Notes: a model not told the origin generated them from the sequence alone. A stretch of DNA of 64,000 nt from Marinomonas profundimaris (GCF_000508165.1 NZ_AYOZ01000056.1:62001-126000); one strand, 5' to 3'. Positions 9,751-20,591 are shown, counted from the first letter of the stretch. Translations and numbers: made by a program.

Positions 9751-10809
9751 ATGAGTCGTTTTTGGACAGATAAAATCGCTTCTCTTGACCCTTATGTGCC
9801 TGGCGAGCAACCTCAAGACAAGAAATACATCAAGCTCAATACCAACGAAAGCCCATATTCGCCGTCGCCAAAAGCGCTGTCTGCTATGGCGAATGAAGTC
9901 AGTGAACGTTTGCGATTATATCCAGATCCAAATTGTGCCACGTTGAAAAACGCCTTGGCAAAAAGTTACCAGCTCGATGCAAACCAAGTATTTGTTGGCA
10001 ACGGTTCAGATGAAGTCTTAGCATTGGCCTTTATGGGTTACTTTGCGGGCGGTAAGCCATTGGCGTTTGCTGACATTACTTACAGCTTTTATAAAGTGTA
10101 CGCAGGCTTATACAGCATCGAACCAAAACTGATTCCATTGAACGATGATTTTGACATCATCCCTGCAGATTACGAAAACCTAGACGTATCCGGTGTGGTC
10201 GTCACTAATCCGAATGCGCCAACCGGTAAGGCGCTGCCGTTGACAGACATTGAAGCGATCCTGAAAGCGAACCCAGATGTGGTTGTGCTGGTGGATGAAG
10301 CCTACGTGGACTTCGGTGCGCAAAGTGCGTCTTCCTTGGTGAATCAATACCCTAACTTATTGGTGGTACAAACCTTGTCTAAATCGCGAGCTTTAGCGGG
10401 GATTCGTGTTGGCTACGCATTGGGTCACCCAGAGTTGATCGAAGGTTTAGAGCGTTTAAAAAACTCTTTCAACTCTTACCCCATTGACCGGATTGCACTT
10501 GCTGGCGCAACGGCTGCCGTTGAAGATGAAGCCTACTTGCAAGCAATTTGTGCGAAGACCATTGCTACCCGTGAGCAATCGGTCAAAGAGCTCGAAGCGC
10601 TTGGTTTTAACGTCGTTCCGTCTGCGACGAACTTTGTATTTGCCACTCACCCAGAAAAAGACGCTGAAACCATTTACCTTGCGCTGAAAGCGTTAGGTAT
10701 ATTGGTTCGCTACTTTGGTAAAAAGCCTAGAATCGGCAATCATCTTCGTATCACTATCGGCACAGATGAAGAAATGGCCGCGTTAATGGCAGCATTGAAA
10801 ACTCTCTAG
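9751..10809 (+). CDS. hisC: Histidinol-phosphate aminotransferase
   Basis: This PLP-dependent fold type I aminotransferase acts in histidine synthesis and converts imidazole acetol phosphate to histidinol phosphate. The protein has 352 residues, the normal family size. The PLP lysine is K211 in QTLSKSRALAGIRVGYALG. Other family marks are KLNTNESPYSPSP (28-40), the NGSDEVLALAF segment (84-94), NPNAPTG (153-159), and the C-terminal GNHLRITIG with the phosphate-contacting arginine. RBS GGAG lies upstream of the ATG at 9751. The gene is monocistronic here, with a terminator before it and a hairpin after it, and no other his genes are in view. Confidence 0.93.
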   Translation: MSRFWTDKIASLDPYVPGEQPQDKKYIKLNTNESPYSPSPKALSAMANEVSERLRLYPDPNCATLKNALAKSYQLDANQVFVGNGSDEVLALAFMGYFAGGKPLAFADITYSFYKVYAGLYSIEPKLIPLNDDFDIIPADYENLDVSGVVVTNPNAPTGKALPLTDIEAILKANPDVVVLVDEAYVDFGAQSASSLVNQYPNLLVVQTLSKSRALAGIRVGYALGHPELIEGLERLKNSFNSYPIDRIALAGATAAVEDEAYLQAICAKTIATREQSVKELEALGFNVVPSATNFVFATHPEKDAETIYLALKALGILVRYFGKKPRIGNHLRITIGTDEEMAALMAALKTL

Positions 10810-10820
10810 CTAACTTGTGC

Positions 10821-10847
10821 ACCTTCCCTTTTTAAAAGAGGGAAGGT
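10821..10847. terminator. Hairpin after hisC (possible terminator)
   Basis: ACCTTCCCT (10821-10829) pairs perfectly with AGGGAAGGT (10839-10847). The T-run after the stem is weak on the plus strand, so termination is uncertain. Confidence 0.5.
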
Positions 10848-10905
10848 TAAGTTTGTGCCAAATACGTGTCGCTAAAAGAGGACTGGACTTCCCAGACGGT
10901 CCAAT

Positions 10906-12102
10906 TTAAATCGCTTCAAACAACCAATAGTATCCGTATCCTGCGAGTAAAGCTGGCACAGTGGAGTAGACGGTTGCGAGTAACGCTGCTTTCGGCGCGA
11001 GTGCAATGGCGGGAAATAATGCGTCACCATCGTTGCTGATGGCATTGGCAATTTGTGCTGATAAAGGAATGGCGCCTTGTAGGTATAATCCTGTCACCAT
11101 AATTTGGGGCCCACAACCGGGCAATAAACCAATCATTGCAGCAAAGAAAACGGTTGTGCTTCCCCACGATTTTAGAGAATCGAGAATGCCTTCACCAACA
11201 AACAATAGAATAAGTTCAAATAAGATGAATGCAACCACGACCCAGCTTGTGACAAATTGCGTGTCTTGAGCGACTTTTCGAATCCAATGTTTGGGAAGCG
11301 CGTTATCATTCTCTTTGGTTAATTCAGAATATCGATCGTTTTTAGCGGACAATGCCCACAGCAGCAAGCATATAAAACCAGCAACGGCGCCAAGGTATTC
11401 TATCGATTTATCCGGCAATCCCAGTAAATCATTGACGTTGTATTGCATGGAAAGGAGTAGGGCGACGATACTGGCAGGGATAATAAGTAAGCACCAAAAT
11501 ACAATACTTATACGGCTGACCCAGATGCCAAAAAGGCTGGGGTGTGGCAATCGTGTTGTGCCTTTTTGACTGGTTGAGTGTGCAAATTCTTGCTTTGGTG
11601 CGGGCAAAAACCAATCCGTCATAAGACCTGACACAATGCCGACCACGATGCTAATAGACAGTACGATGGCCGCGTCTTCTGGTCGTTGGCTGATCAATAA
11701 AAAAGCTGCGTCTCCCATTGTGCTTGTGAGGACGGCAACCACCGCACCGAAGCCGATTTTTCCTTGAGTGTATTGGGTAATCACAACAATCGCGCCACCA
11801 CATCCGGGTAAAATTCCCATCAAACCAGCAAAGACGACTTCTCGATAGGGTTTTTGTTTCATCCAATTGTTCAGCGGTGTGGCATTGAGATTGTGGCTGA
11901 TACCGTAATAGAGCGCGAGTGTCAGCGCGACAAAAGCAGAAACTTGTAAAAACGCATCCGCCAGCACCGAATAGATGGTTTCTCGTAAGTTGGGAATCAT
12001 CCAAAGCACGAGAAGTGCGATTGGAATGATCATACGTTTATTGCTAAGCCCTTGTTGCAGGGTGTGATGCTGCTTGAGTGGTATTTTTGCTTCAGTCGAC
12101 AT
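10906..12102 (-). CDS. Putative 10TM heavy-metal exporter (ArsP_2/DUF2899-like)
   Basis: This polytopic inner-membrane protein of about 398 residues has around ten hydrophobic segments. Two internally repeated glycine-rich motifs, LMGILPGCGGAIVVITQYTQG and MIGLLPGCGPQIMVTGLYLQG-like (each read in parts), occur in the N- and C-terminal halves. This suggests an inverted or duplicated transporter fold. The layout matches the ArsP_2 family described as putative heavy-metal exporters; the substrate is unknown. I prefer the ATG at 12102, because the frame can extend to a TTG at 12162 only across a Fur-like box. A Fur-type box suggests Fe or Mn as cargo, which is inference. Confidence 0.7.
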   Translation of the reverse strand: MSTEAKIPLKQHHTLQQGLSNKRMIIPIALLVLWMIPNLRETIYSVLADAFLQVSAFVALTLALYYGISHNLNATPLNNWMKQKPYREVVFAGLMGILPGCGGAIVVITQYTQGKIGFGAVVAVLTSTMGDAAFLLISQRPEDAAIVLSISIVVGIVSGLMTDWFLPAPKQEFAHSTSQKGTTRLPHPSLFGIWVSRISIVFWCLLIIPASIVALLLSMQYNVNDLLGLPDKSIEYLGAVAGFICLLLWALSAKNDRYSELTKENDNALPKHWIRKVAQDTQFVTSWVVVAFILFELILLFVGEGILDSLKSWGSTTVFFAAMIGLLPGCGPQIMVTGLYLQGAIPLSAQIANAISNDGDALFPAIALAPKAALLATVYSTVPALLAGYGYYWLFEAI

Positions 12103-12125
12103 AGGAAAGTGCGTGTGATTTATTT

Positions 12126-12144
12126 GGAAATGATTATCGTTTAT
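12126..12144 (-). promoter_or_regulatory. Fur-box-like sequence upstream of the putative metal exporter
   Basis: GGAAATGATTATCGTTTAT matches the 19-base Fur consensus at about 13 positions, including the AATGATTATC core. It ends 24 bases before the ATG at 12102, a position fit for repression. Confidence 0.45.
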
Positions 12145-12261
12145 ATTTATAGTGTTGTGCAAGATCGGACAGACAAATAGGCAAAAGGATTTATTTAGCT
12201 GAACTGAAAAGACTCTATTTACGTACTAGTTCACGGTAACCATAAAGCGTGAGGAATCGGT

Positions 12262-12513
12262 ATGCGATTTGATATTGACGAGCAATCTAGAATACTGGAA
12301 ATGGCTTGGGAGGATAGAACGCCATTTGAAGCCATCGAACATCAGTTTGGCTTAAATGAATCTGCGGTCATTAGGTTTGTGCGGCAAAGTTTAACGTCCA
12401 ACAGTTTTAAATTATGGCGTGAAAGAGCGAGTGGTCGAAAAACGAAACATGCCATGCTTAGATCCTCTAATGTCAGTAGAGGTTATTGTCCAACGCAATA
12501 TAAGCTGCGTTGA
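12262..12513 (+). CDS. DUF2805 / TIGR03643 family small protein
   Basis: This 83-residue soluble protein matches the DUF2805 (TIGR03643) family of small conserved proteins with a helix-turn-helix-like N-terminal part (EMAWEDRTPFEAIEHQFGL, ESAVIRFVRQSL) and a basic tail with a WRERASGRKTKH segment. The function is not known. The ATG at 12262 follows a GAGG. It stands alone between the divergent exporter gene and ynfA, and the identification comes from remembered family sequence patterns. Confidence 0.75.
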   Translation: MRFDIDEQSRILEMAWEDRTPFEAIEHQFGLNESAVIRFVRQSLTSNSFKLWRERASGRKTKHAMLRSSNVSRGYCPTQYKLR

Positions 12514-12732
12514 ATTTTCTCTCTTTTTATCAATCTCGTGTTCTAATGCGGGCAAGAAGAGTCAAAAATCAGGATGATAAGTGCGATTCAGTGACGGTAA
12601 GTCTTTTATGATTAGGAAATGAAGAGAAGGTATGATGGCGGGTGAATGTTATTAACCCGACACGTTTGCAACGTGTTGGCGGTGTCAGTTGTCAATATGA
12701 ATGGGAATCCTCTTTTGTCAGAGTTAAAAACA

Positions 12733-13047
12733 ATGAGTCTTTTTATGATGACAGCACTGGCAGAAATTGTCGGTTGTTATCTGCCTTACCTTTGGTTGCG
12801 TGAAGGCAAAACCATTTGGCTGTTGGTGCCAGCGGCATTAAGTTTGGCGGTGTTTGCTTGGTTGCTGACCTTGCATCCAACCGCCTCAGGAAGAGTCTAT
12901 GCGGCTTATGGTGGCGTTTATATCTTTATGGCTGTTTTATGGTTGTGGCTGGTAGACGGCATTCGTCCAACGACGTGGGATATGGTTGGCTCAGGTGTGG
13001 CGTTGTTGGGTATGGCTATTATTATGTTTGCGCCGAGGGACTTGTAA
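12733..13047 (+). CDS. YnfA family inner-membrane protein (UPF0060)
   Basis: This small membrane protein has four predicted helices. The family signature is very clear: [19 protein letters not shown] near the start, then the [19 protein letters not shown] loop and helix, and a final [14 protein letters not shown] helix. It closely parallels E. coli YnfA, which has 108 residues. The start is uncertain: the ATG at 12733 gives 104 residues, and an in-frame ATG at 12697 would add 12. Neither has a strong ribosome-binding site. YnfA proteins have been linked to SMR-type drug efflux in Shigella, but the role here is unknown. Confidence 0.88.
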   Translation: MSLFMMTALAEIVGCYLPYLWLREGKTIWLLVPAALSLAVFAWLLTLHPTASGRVYAAYGGVYIFMAVLWLWLVDGIRPTTWDMVGSGVALLGMAIIMFAPRDL

Positions 13048-13091
13048 ATACAAAGTCGTTCCCAAGGGTATTGAGCACGACTTTTATCTGC

Positions 13092-13592
13092 TTAGTAGGC
13101 GCCTTCGCTGTAAACAAGTTCATAGCTGTGGCTGTAGATTTCTAAAATATTGCCAAATGGGTCTTCCATGTAAATCATGCGGTAAGGCTTGCTGCCTGGG
13201 TAATAGTAGCGAGGTTCTTTCATGCGTTTTTTCCCCCCTGCGGCGACAATCTTTTCTGCAAGCTCTTCTACATTTGGATCTTGTACACAAAAATGAAATA
13301 TCCCCGTTTTCCAATATTCGAAATTATTCTCAGGGTTCTCTTGTCCTTTAAATTCGAATATTTCGACCCCTATTCGATCGCCTGTCGAGAGATGTGCAAT
13401 GCGAAACTTCTCCCACCCTTCACCAAAAACATCGGTACACATTTCACCAATAGGGCTTTTGTCTTCTGTGATGTTGGTGGGCTTCATAATTAAATACCAT
13501 CCCATGACTTGTGTGTAAAAGTCGACGGCTTTGTCTAGGTCGGGTACTGAAATGCCGATGTGTGAAAAATTGCGTGGATAAACATTGCTCAT
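13092..13592 (-). CDS. Glyoxalase/bleomycin-resistance (VOC) family protein
   Basis: This 166-residue vicinal-oxygen-chelate protein has two beta-alpha-beta-beta-beta units. The first begins FSHIGISVPDLDKAVDFYTQ, with the likely metal-ligand histidine. A second histidine is in GIFHFCVQDPNVEELAEKI, and the late segment YMEDPFGNILEIYSHSYE holds the glutamate ligand. This gives two histidines and one glutamate. The substrate is unknown, and glyoxalase, dioxygenase or lyase activity are all possible. It is divergent from the LysR gene at 13685 across a 92-base gap, so that regulator probably controls it. Confidence 0.82.
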   Translation of the reverse strand: MSNVYPRNFSHIGISVPDLDKAVDFYTQVMGWYLIMKPTNITEDKSPIGEMCTDVFGEGWEKFRIAHLSTGDRIGVEIFEFKGQENPENNFEYWKTGIFHFCVQDPNVEELAEKIVAAGGKKRMKEPRYYYPGSKPYRMIYMEDPFGNILEIYSHSYELVYSEGAY

Positions 13593-13684
13593 AACTTTTT
13601 CCTTTGTTTAGGTTTTGGACAGGTTACAAACCCAAAAACATTAAGTAAAATTATCATTTGAAATGTTTATGAGTATGTTTTGTA

Positions 13685-14557
13685 ATGATTAATCCCCATT
13701 GGCTGCGCAGCTTTTGCGCCTTAGTAGAAATAGCCCATTTCACTCGAACGGCTGAGCAGCTAAATATGACGCAATCGGGTGTGAGTCAGCACATTCGAAA
13801 GCTCGAAGAACAGCTTGGAAAGCCGTTGTTAATCCGTCATGGAAAGCAGTTCACGTTAACGGATGCTGGCGAGCGTTTGTACCAAGAGGGGCGACATGTT
13901 CTCAATAGTCTAGAGCAGCTTGAAAAACAGGTCGGTGAGGATTCAGCATTTGAAGGTGTGGTGCGAGTGGTATCGCCTGGTAGTGTTGGCCTTAAGTTGT
14001 ATCAACAATTGCTGCTTCTGCAAAATAAACACCCTAAGTTGATCATCGATTATCGCTTCGCACCAAATCGAGAAGTCGAACGGCTTATTTTAGAACACAA
14101 AGCCGATATTGGTTTTATGACCAGTTCGTCTGTGATGAGTGACGTTCATATACAAGCGATAGGGGAAGAAGAGTTGCTCTTGGTGACGCCTCACACGGTT
14201 CCATCACCGAGTTGGCCGCAATTGCAGGCGTTGGGTTTTATTGATCACCCAGACGGCGCTTACCATGCAGGGTTGCTGTTGGGGGCGAATTACCCAGAAT
14301 TTGAAGCGGGTCAAACTTTTAAACAGTCGGGTTTTTCGAATCAAATTAGTTTGATTCTTGAGCCTGTTGCTATGGGACTTGGTTTTACCGTATTGCCTCG
14401 CCACGCGATTTCGGCGTTTAACAACCCAGATCGTATTTGTGTAAACCCTTTACCTACCTCAGTATCAGAGACGCTTTATCTCGGTGTTCATCGTCATAAG
14501 CGCTTGTCGAATCGAATGTACACTGTGATGGAAGAAGCGAAGCGTTGTTTGCAATAA
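13685..14557 (+). CDS. LysR family transcriptional regulator
   Basis: This regulator has 290 residues. The N-terminal winged helix-turn-helix is clear (WLRSFCALVEIAHFTRTAEQ, then MTQSGVSQHIRKLEEQLGKP). A LysR substrate-binding domain follows from about residue 90 (VVRVVSPGSVGLKLY). It is divergent from the VOC gene, the usual arrangement for a LysR regulator and its target. Effector unknown. A short inverted repeat after the stop (GCCACGC ... GCGTGGC, near 14561-14590) may end the transcript. Confidence 0.9.
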   Translation: MINPHWLRSFCALVEIAHFTRTAEQLNMTQSGVSQHIRKLEEQLGKPLLIRHGKQFTLTDAGERLYQEGRHVLNSLEQLEKQVGEDSAFEGVVRVVSPGSVGLKLYQQLLLLQNKHPKLIIDYRFAPNREVERLILEHKADIGFMTSSSVMSDVHIQAIGEEELLLVTPHTVPSPSWPQLQALGFIDHPDGAYHAGLLLGANYPEFEAGQTFKQSGFSNQISLILEPVAMGLGFTVLPRHAISAFNNPDRICVNPLPTSVSETLYLGVHRHKRLSNRMYTVMEEAKRCLQ

Positions 14558-14622
14558 AAAGCCACGCGGACAGTGTTAATCGGCGTGGCTTTTAATACGT
14601 GACGTTTAAAAGACGGTTGGTA

Positions 14623-16500
14623 TTAAATTCGGTTAAGCTTTTCTTGAATGCTTTGCAAAATGCCTTCGGCATCCAGTCCGACGCGTTTCAACATAGAAGC
14701 ATGACTGGCGTGTTCTTCGTATTGATCTGGTAAACCAAGATGCAGGGTGGGAATGGCAATGTTGTTTGCCAATAAAAATTCACTGACGGCAGAACCTGCA
14801 CCGCCCATAATCGCGTTTTCTTCCACCGTTACGATAAGCTTAGCATCGCGTTGCGCCAATAAAACGGCTTCGTCAATAGGCTTCACAAAACGCATGTCTA
14901 ATAGCGTGGCATCTAGGCTTTCTGCCGCGTTTAGTGCGTCGTAAGTTGGACGACCAAAACCACAGATAATAATGCCAGACTGACCGGTTCGTAAGGTACG
15001 AGACTTGCCAATGGTGAGCGTCGACAGCGTTGGCTCAATCGTCACGCCTTGACCTGTTCCGCGAGGATAGCGAACCGCGGCAGGGCCTTTATATTCATAG
15101 CCTGTTTGCAGCATTTTACGGCATTCGTCTTCATCAGACGGCGCCATTACAACCATGTTTGGAATACAGCGAAGATAAGTTAAATCGTAAACGCCAGCAT
15201 GGGTTGGACCGTCTTCACCGACTAACCCCGCTCGATCAATGGCAAACAACACATCGAGGTTTTGCAGCGCCACATCGTGAATGAGCTGATCATAAGCGCG
15301 CTGTAAAAACGTTGAGTAGATGGCGACAACGGGTTTTACACCGTCACATGCCATGCCTGCAGCTAACGTCACGGCGTGTTGCTCTGCAATAGCGACGTCA
15401 AAGTATCGATCAGGAAAACGTTCTGCAAATTCGATGAGGTCGGAGCCTTCTTTCATTGCCGGTGTGATGGCAACAAGCCTGTTGTCTTGTTCGGCGGCAT
15501 CGCATACCCAAGTACCAAAAATATTGCAGTACTTTGGTAGTTTGCTTTTTTCGGTATTGGGTTTTGGGTCTGGCTCGATCTTGTTAATGGCATGATAGCC
15601 AATCGGATCGCCTTCAGCCGGCTCGAAGCCTTTGCCTTTCTTAGTGATGACGTGCAAAAACTGAGGGCCAGAGCGGTCTTTTAAGTTGGCAATGGTCGTC
15701 AATAAGTGATCCATATCATGACCGTCAATAGGGCCGATATAGTTAAAGCCAAGCTCTTCAAACATCATGCCGGGTGACACCATGCCTTTCATGTGCTCTT
15801 CCGCTTTGCGAGCCAGTTCTAATGCAGACGGTAAGCCAGAGAAAACTTTGCGGCCACCTTCACGAATATGGTCGTAGGTTTTACTGGCCCAAATACGTGC
15901 AAAATAACTCGATAATGCGCCAACGGGTTTGGAAATCGACATTTCGTTGTCATTTAGGATGACGAGCATATTGGCTTTTACATCGCCTGCGTGATTCAGC
16001 GCTTCGAACGCCATACCCGCAGACATCGCACCGTCGCCAATAATTGCAACGGCTTTGCGGCCTGTCTTTAGCTGCCGAGCCGCGAGAGACATACCGAGTG
16101 CGGCGCCAATTGAGGTGCTGGAATGGCCAACACCAAACGTGTCAAATTCGCTTTCATCTCGTTTTGGAAAACCGGAAATGCCGTTTTCTTGGCGAATGTT
16201 AAGCAAGGCGTCACGACGGCCTGTTAGGATTTTGTGTGGGTAAGCTTGGTGGCCGACATCCCAGACGATACGATCTTCTGGTGTGTTGTATAGGTAATGA
16301 AGTGCAACGGTCAGTTCGACAACGCCAAGGCCTGCACCAAAATGACCGCCAGTTTGTCCGACACTGTAAAGCATGAACTCTCGTAATTCGCGGACAAGCG
16401 CCGGCAACTGCTCTTTTTTAAAAGCACGCAAGTCAGCTGGTGAGTCAACTTGATCAAGAAGCGGTGTGTCAGGTCTCGCTGTGGGTATTTCTTCGAACAT
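14623..16500 (-). CDS. dxs: 1-deoxy-D-xylulose-5-phosphate synthase
   Basis: This TPP-dependent enzyme joins pyruvate and glyceraldehyde-3-phosphate in the first step of the MEP isoprenoid pathway. The protein has about 625 residues. TPP-binding GDG is in [20 protein letters not shown], followed by NDNEMSIS. The N-terminal histidine motif is [16 protein letters not shown]. The catalytic glutamate is in [16 protein letters not shown] use the ATG at 16500 because [17 protein letters not shown] aligns with the Pseudomonas-type start. An extension to 16587 would overlap ispA. The gene follows ispA by 49 bases in an xseB-ispA-dxs operon, as in E. coli. Confidence 0.96.
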   Translation of the reverse strand: MFEEIPTARPDTPLLDQVDSPADLRAFKKEQLPALVRELREFMLYSVGQTGGHFGAGLGVVELTVALHYLYNTPEDRIVWDVGHQAYPHKILTGRRDALLNIRQENGISGFPKRDESEFDTFGVGHSSTSIGAALGMSLAARQLKTGRKAVAIIGDGAMSAGMAFEALNHAGDVKANMLVILNDNEMSISKPVGALSSYFARIWASKTYDHIREGGRKVFSGLPSALELARKAEEHMKGMVSPGMMFEELGFNYIGPIDGHDMDHLLTTIANLKDRSGPQFLHVITKKGKGFEPAEGDPIGYHAINKIEPDPKPNTEKSKLPKYCNIFGTWVCDAAEQDNRLVAITPAMKEGSDLIEFAERFPDRYFDVAIAEQHAVTLAAGMACDGVKPVVAIYSTFLQRAYDQLIHDVALQNLDVLFAIDRAGLVGEDGPTHAGVYDLTYLRCIPNMVVMAPSDEDECRKMLQTGYEYKGPAAVRYPRGTGQGVTIEPTLSTLTIGKSRTLRTGQSGIIICGFGRPTYDALNAAESLDATLLDMRFVKPIDEAVLLAQRDAKLIVTVEENAIMGGAGSAVSEFLLANNIAIPTLHLGLPDQYEEHASHASMLKRVGLDAEGILQSIQEKLNRI

Positions 16501-16549
16501 GGGCACAGGTTTGGTCACATTAGTTAATCTAAAAAAGCGGGTAAGTATA

Positions 16550-17431
16550 TCAGTGGTTACGACCAATAATATAGTTCGCAAGCTCAACTAACGGCTGAGC
16601 GGCGTCGCCAAAGGGGGAAATCGACTCAATTGCTTGGTCGTGTAGATTCAAAGCAAGTGCCTGAGCGCCTTCTAAACCAAGCAGTTTAGGGTACGTTGGT
16701 TTATTTGCTTCTTCATCGGAAAACTGTGTTTTGCCCAGCGTTGTCGTATCGCTGGTAATATCAATAATGTCGTCTTGGACTTGGAAGGCCAACCCAATGG
16801 CATTGGCGTAAGCGTCTAAGGCCGCAAAGTCTTTTTCATTTTTTGCTCCCGTGCTTATGGCGCCCATGCGAATACTTGCTCGAATCAGTGCGCCTGTTTT
16901 GTGTTGGTGCATTTGCTCTAACGCATTGATATCAATGTTTTTTCCGACATTTGATAGGTCAATCATTTGACCTGTTACCATGCCGTGGCGACCAGATGCG
17001 TGAACAAGTTCTTGGATCAATAGTAGCTGAAGGTCCGCTTTATTGTGTGTCTTTTGACTCAATAACTCGAAGGCGAAGGTTTGCAATGCATCGCCAGCAA
17101 GAATCGCTGTCGCTTCATCAAATTGAATATGGCAGGTGGGTTTGCCTCGACGCAATTCGTCATCGTCCATGGCAGGTAGATCATCATGAATCAAAGAATA
17201 AGCGTGGATTGATTCGATCGCAGCGGCGCTGGCGTCTGTTAAAAGATTCGCTTCGCCAAACAATGACGCTGCCGCATATGTCAGCATCGGGCGTACACGT
17301 TTTCCGCCATTAAAAAGGCTATAAGTCATGGCGCTCTGCAAGTGTGAAGCGGGCGCATATTGGCCTAAATGCTGCGTTAAGTAGTTGTCTACTCGACGGC
17401 GAGCATAAAGAGAGAAGTCGTCTAAAGTCAC
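16550..17431 (-). CDS. ispA: Polyprenyl (geranyl/farnesyl) diphosphate synthase IspA
   Basis: It makes farnesyl diphosphate from IPP and DMAPP, feeding undecaprenyl phosphate, quinones and other isoprenoids. The 293-residue protein has the first aspartate-rich motif in [18 protein letters not shown] (near residues 87-104) and the second in [12 protein letters not shown] (near 217-228). [12 protein letters not shown] (near 42-53) is also typical. The start is GTG at 17431, and it overlaps the xseB stop by 4 bases (GTGA), supporting translational coupling. It sits between xseB and dxs, the standard gammaproteobacterial operon. Confidence 0.95.
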   Translation of the reverse strand: MTLDDFSLYARRRVDNYLTQHLGQYAPASHLQSAMTYSLFNGGKRVRPMLTYAAASLFGEANLLTDASAAAIESIHAYSLIHDDLPAMDDDELRRGKPTCHIQFDEATAILAGDALQTFAFELLSQKTHNKADLQLLLIQELVHASGRHGMVTGQMIDLSNVGKNIDINALEQMHQHKTGALIRASIRMGAISTGAKNEKDFAALDAYANAIGLAFQVQDDIIDITSDTTTLGKTQFSDEEANKPTYPKLLGLEGAQALALNLHDQAIESISPFGDAAQPLVELANYIIGRNH

Positions 17432-17670
17432 GAATTGGTTTCCGGATCAAAAGGTTCTAAATGCTCACCATCTTGTTTTTCCAGTAGAATTTGAACTTTC
17501 TGTTCGGCTTGGGTGAGAACGGACTGGCAATCTTGGCTCAGCTTAACACCTTTCTCGAATGCTTTTAGCGCTTCTTCAAGGGAAAGTTGATTTGACTCAA
17601 GTTGCGCGACCAGTGTGTCTAGTTCTCCGAGGTTTTCTTCAAAATGACGGACGCTTGTTTTACGGGACAT
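17428..17670 (-). CDS. xseB: Exodeoxyribonuclease VII small subunit
   Basis: XseB binds XseA to form the single-strand-specific exonuclease VII. The 80-residue protein is almost all helix and carries the family core [18 protein letters not shown] followed by [18 protein letters not shown] and a QKVQILLEK end. It is the first gene of the xseB-ispA-dxs operon and overlaps ispA by 4 bases. It is divergent from pomA across about 174 bases. Confidence 0.93.
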   Translation of the reverse strand: MSRKTSVRHFEENLGELDTLVAQLESNQLSLEEALKAFEKGVKLSQDCQSVLTQAEQKVQILLEKQDGEHLEPFDPETNS

Positions 17671-17844
17671 GATGACTACTCTGATTGAAACCCACGTTTT
17701 GTAACAGAAAATGGCTTACTGTTCGAGGGCGTGTTAATGAAAATTACAAAAAACACGTAAGAATATGTCATTCTTGGTCTTTCTTTCGTATAGAATCATA
17801 ACGATATATTGTTTGCATTAAAGTTTTTTTGTTAGGAGACGTGT

Positions 17845-18600
17845 GTGGATATCGCAACGTTAATAGGTCTTGTTGGGTCATTTGCAGTTATTATTGCTGC
17901 GATCTTTGTTGGTGGTTCGGCAGGGATGTTTATAGACACCGCGTCCACACTGATTGTGTTAGTCGGGTCTACTTTTGTTATTTTAATGACGTATCCGCTC
18001 AGTCAGTTTCTTGGTGCAGGTAAAATAGCCGCGAAAGCCTTCATGTTTAAAAGTGTGCCTTTGGACACTTTGATTGATGAAATTTATGGCTTAGCCGATG
18101 AGGCTCGTAAGGGTGGATTGCTGTCTTTGGAAGGCAAAGAAGTAAGTCACCCTTTTTTGTCGAAAGGGATTCAGATGTTAGTGGACGGTCATGACGGAAC
18201 GGTCGTGAAAAATTTACTCTCGAAAGACATGAATCAATCCTACTACCGTCACACTAACGGCGCGAAAGTGTTTAAAGCATTGGGTGACGTTGGTCCTGCC
18301 ATGGGGATGATCGGAACTCTGGTCGGCTTGGTGCAGATGTTGGCAAACATGTCTGACCCCAAAGCCATTGGTCCTGCGATGGCGGTGGCACTCTTAACCA
18401 CATTGTATGGCGCTATGTTGGCAAACATGGTTTGTTTGCCGATCTCAGCAAAATTGGGTATTCGAGCAGACGAAGAGTTGATTTGTCAAAAATTGATTCT
18501 AGATGCCTTGCTTGCCATTCAATCAGGACAAAATCCTCGTATTTTGGACGGCGCTTTGAAAACGTACATTGCGGAAGGTAAGCGCATTGAACGTGATTAA
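17845..18600 (+). CDS. pomA: Flagellar motor stator protein PomA (Na+-type MotA homologue)
   Basis: This inner-membrane stator subunit has four transmembrane helices. The start MDIATLIGLVGSFAVIIAA and the length of 251 residues match Vibrio PomA. The cytoplasmic loop holds KAFMFKS and a KGGLLSLEG segment. The conserved helix-3 to helix-4 region reads GDVGPAMGMIGTLVGLVQML, then PKAIGPAMAVALLTTLYGAM. The start codon is GTG at 17845, preceded by TAGGAG. pomB follows after 26 bases, and together they form the sodium channel that turns a polar flagellum. The stator pair sits away from other flagellar genes, as in vibrios and pseudomonads. Confidence 0.93.
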   Translation: MDIATLIGLVGSFAVIIAAIFVGGSAGMFIDTASTLIVLVGSTFVILMTYPLSQFLGAGKIAAKAFMFKSVPLDTLIDEIYGLADEARKGGLLSLEGKEVSHPFLSKGIQMLVDGHDGTVVKNLLSKDMNQSYYRHTNGAKVFKALGDVGPAMGMIGTLVGLVQMLANMSDPKAIGPAMAVALLTTLYGAMLANMVCLPISAKLGIRADEELICQKLILDALLAIQSGQNPRILDGALKTYIAEGKRIERD

Positions 18601-18626
18601 TATTTTAGTTGTAGACGGATTCGATA

Positions 18627-19619
18627 ATGAGTGATGAAGAAGAGCAAGATTGTCCGGAATGTGTAGAAGGATTACCCGCTTACATGGGAACCTTTGCCGA
18701 CCTCATGTCCTTGTTGATGTGCTTCTTTGTACTTTTGTTGTCCTTCGCAGAAATGGACGTCATTAAGTTCAAGCAGTTGGCAGGCTCGTTGAAGTTAGCG
18801 TTTGGTGTGCAGCGTGAAGTTGAAGCGGATTCTATTCCGATGGGAACCTCGGTCATTGCACAGGAATTTAGCCCTGGTCGACCAGAACCTACACCGATTA
18901 ATGAAGTTAAACAAAAAGCGGACACGACACCTGAAAACACTCTAGAGGTGATCTGTAAACCAGGTGATGCCGAATTAAAAGAGCAAAATAATTCAGGGGC
19001 GCCAGCGCCTGTCACCTTTGTTGATAAGTCGAAAGCGGATCTTGATAAAGAGAAAAAGATTCAAGAAACAGAAGGCGATGCGCAAATGATTGCGTCTGTT
19101 ATGCGTGAAGAAGTGTCAAAAGGCACGGTTGAAATTGAAACACAAGAAGAGACCATTACGATCCGAATAAAGGATCAAGGCTCATTTCAATCGGGTTCTG
19201 CAGAGTTGAATTACGATTTTATTCCTGTTGTCGATTTAATTCGTGACGTGCTAGTGGGGATTCAAGGCACCATATCCGTGGAAGGTCATACGGATAATGT
19301 TCCAATCGACAGTCGTCAATTTCGTTCAAATTGGCAGTTGTCTTCGGCGCGGGCTATTTCGGTAGCAGAAGAATTATTCTCCACAGGACAGCTTGATCAA
19401 AGTCGATTTGCGGTGACCGGTTTTGCTGACACTAGGCCTTTGGTGCCAAACGATACGTCGTCACATCGTGCAACGAACCGACGAGTAGAGATTGTGATAA
19501 AACAAAATGACAACTCTCGTCCTAAAATGCGGGACACCGTGGACGAAATACCGTCCGATGGCGTGATTGAGTTTGGCCAAGATATGGTGGATGAATTGAG
19601 ACCGAACGAAATTTTTTAA
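18627..19619 (+). CDS. pomB: Flagellar motor stator protein PomB (Na+-type MotB homologue)
   Basis: It anchors the stator to peptidoglycan and carries the ion-binding aspartate. The single transmembrane helix, GTFADLMSLLMCFFVLLLSF (residues 21-40), holds D25, equivalent to D24 of Vibrio PomB. An OmpA/MotB-type domain follows near residues 180-295 (VEGHTDNVPIDSRQF, then SNWQLSSARAISVAEELF, then NRRVEIVI). The linker between them, around residues 70-150, is acidic and proline-containing. The sequence is closer to PomB than to proton-type MotB. A terminator follows 20 bases after the stop. Confidence 0.93.
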   Translation: MSDEEEQDCPECVEGLPAYMGTFADLMSLLMCFFVLLLSFAEMDVIKFKQLAGSLKLAFGVQREVEADSIPMGTSVIAQEFSPGRPEPTPINEVKQKADTTPENTLEVICKPGDAELKEQNNSGAPAPVTFVDKSKADLDKEKKIQETEGDAQMIASVMREEVSKGTVEIETQEETITIRIKDQGSFQSGSAELNYDFIPVVDLIRDVLVGIQGTISVEGHTDNVPIDSRQFRSNWQLSSARAISVAEELFSTGQLDQSRFAVTGFADTRPLVPNDTSSHRATNRRVEIVIKQNDNSRPKMRDTVDEIPSDGVIEFGQDMVDELRPNEIF

Positions 19620-19638
19620 CCTCAAATATTGATTTGAT

Positions 19639-19662
19639 AAAGGAGCCTAGGCTCCTTTTTTT
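19639..19662 (+). terminator. Intrinsic terminator after pomB
   Basis: AAAGGAGCC / GGCTCCTTT with a TA centre is followed by more T residues. It ends the pomAB transcript before dapB. Confidence 0.85.
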
Positions 19663-19750
19663 GTGTCTTCAGATAAGTTTTGTTGTTTTTTAATGCTGAG
19701 ATTTAGGTGGATGTTTGCTATGGTTTGCGCAGATGAAATTGAGGAAATAA

Positions 19751-20554
<804 letters not shown>

Positions 20555-20591
20555 GCGTAAACGTCTTCGTAGTAACACATTGATTGATAAG

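Noticed and set aside
12162..12162. TTG at 12162 as start of the metal exporter
   Set aside because: It would place a Fur-like box within the coding region and has no ribosome-binding site; the ATG at 12102 is preferred.
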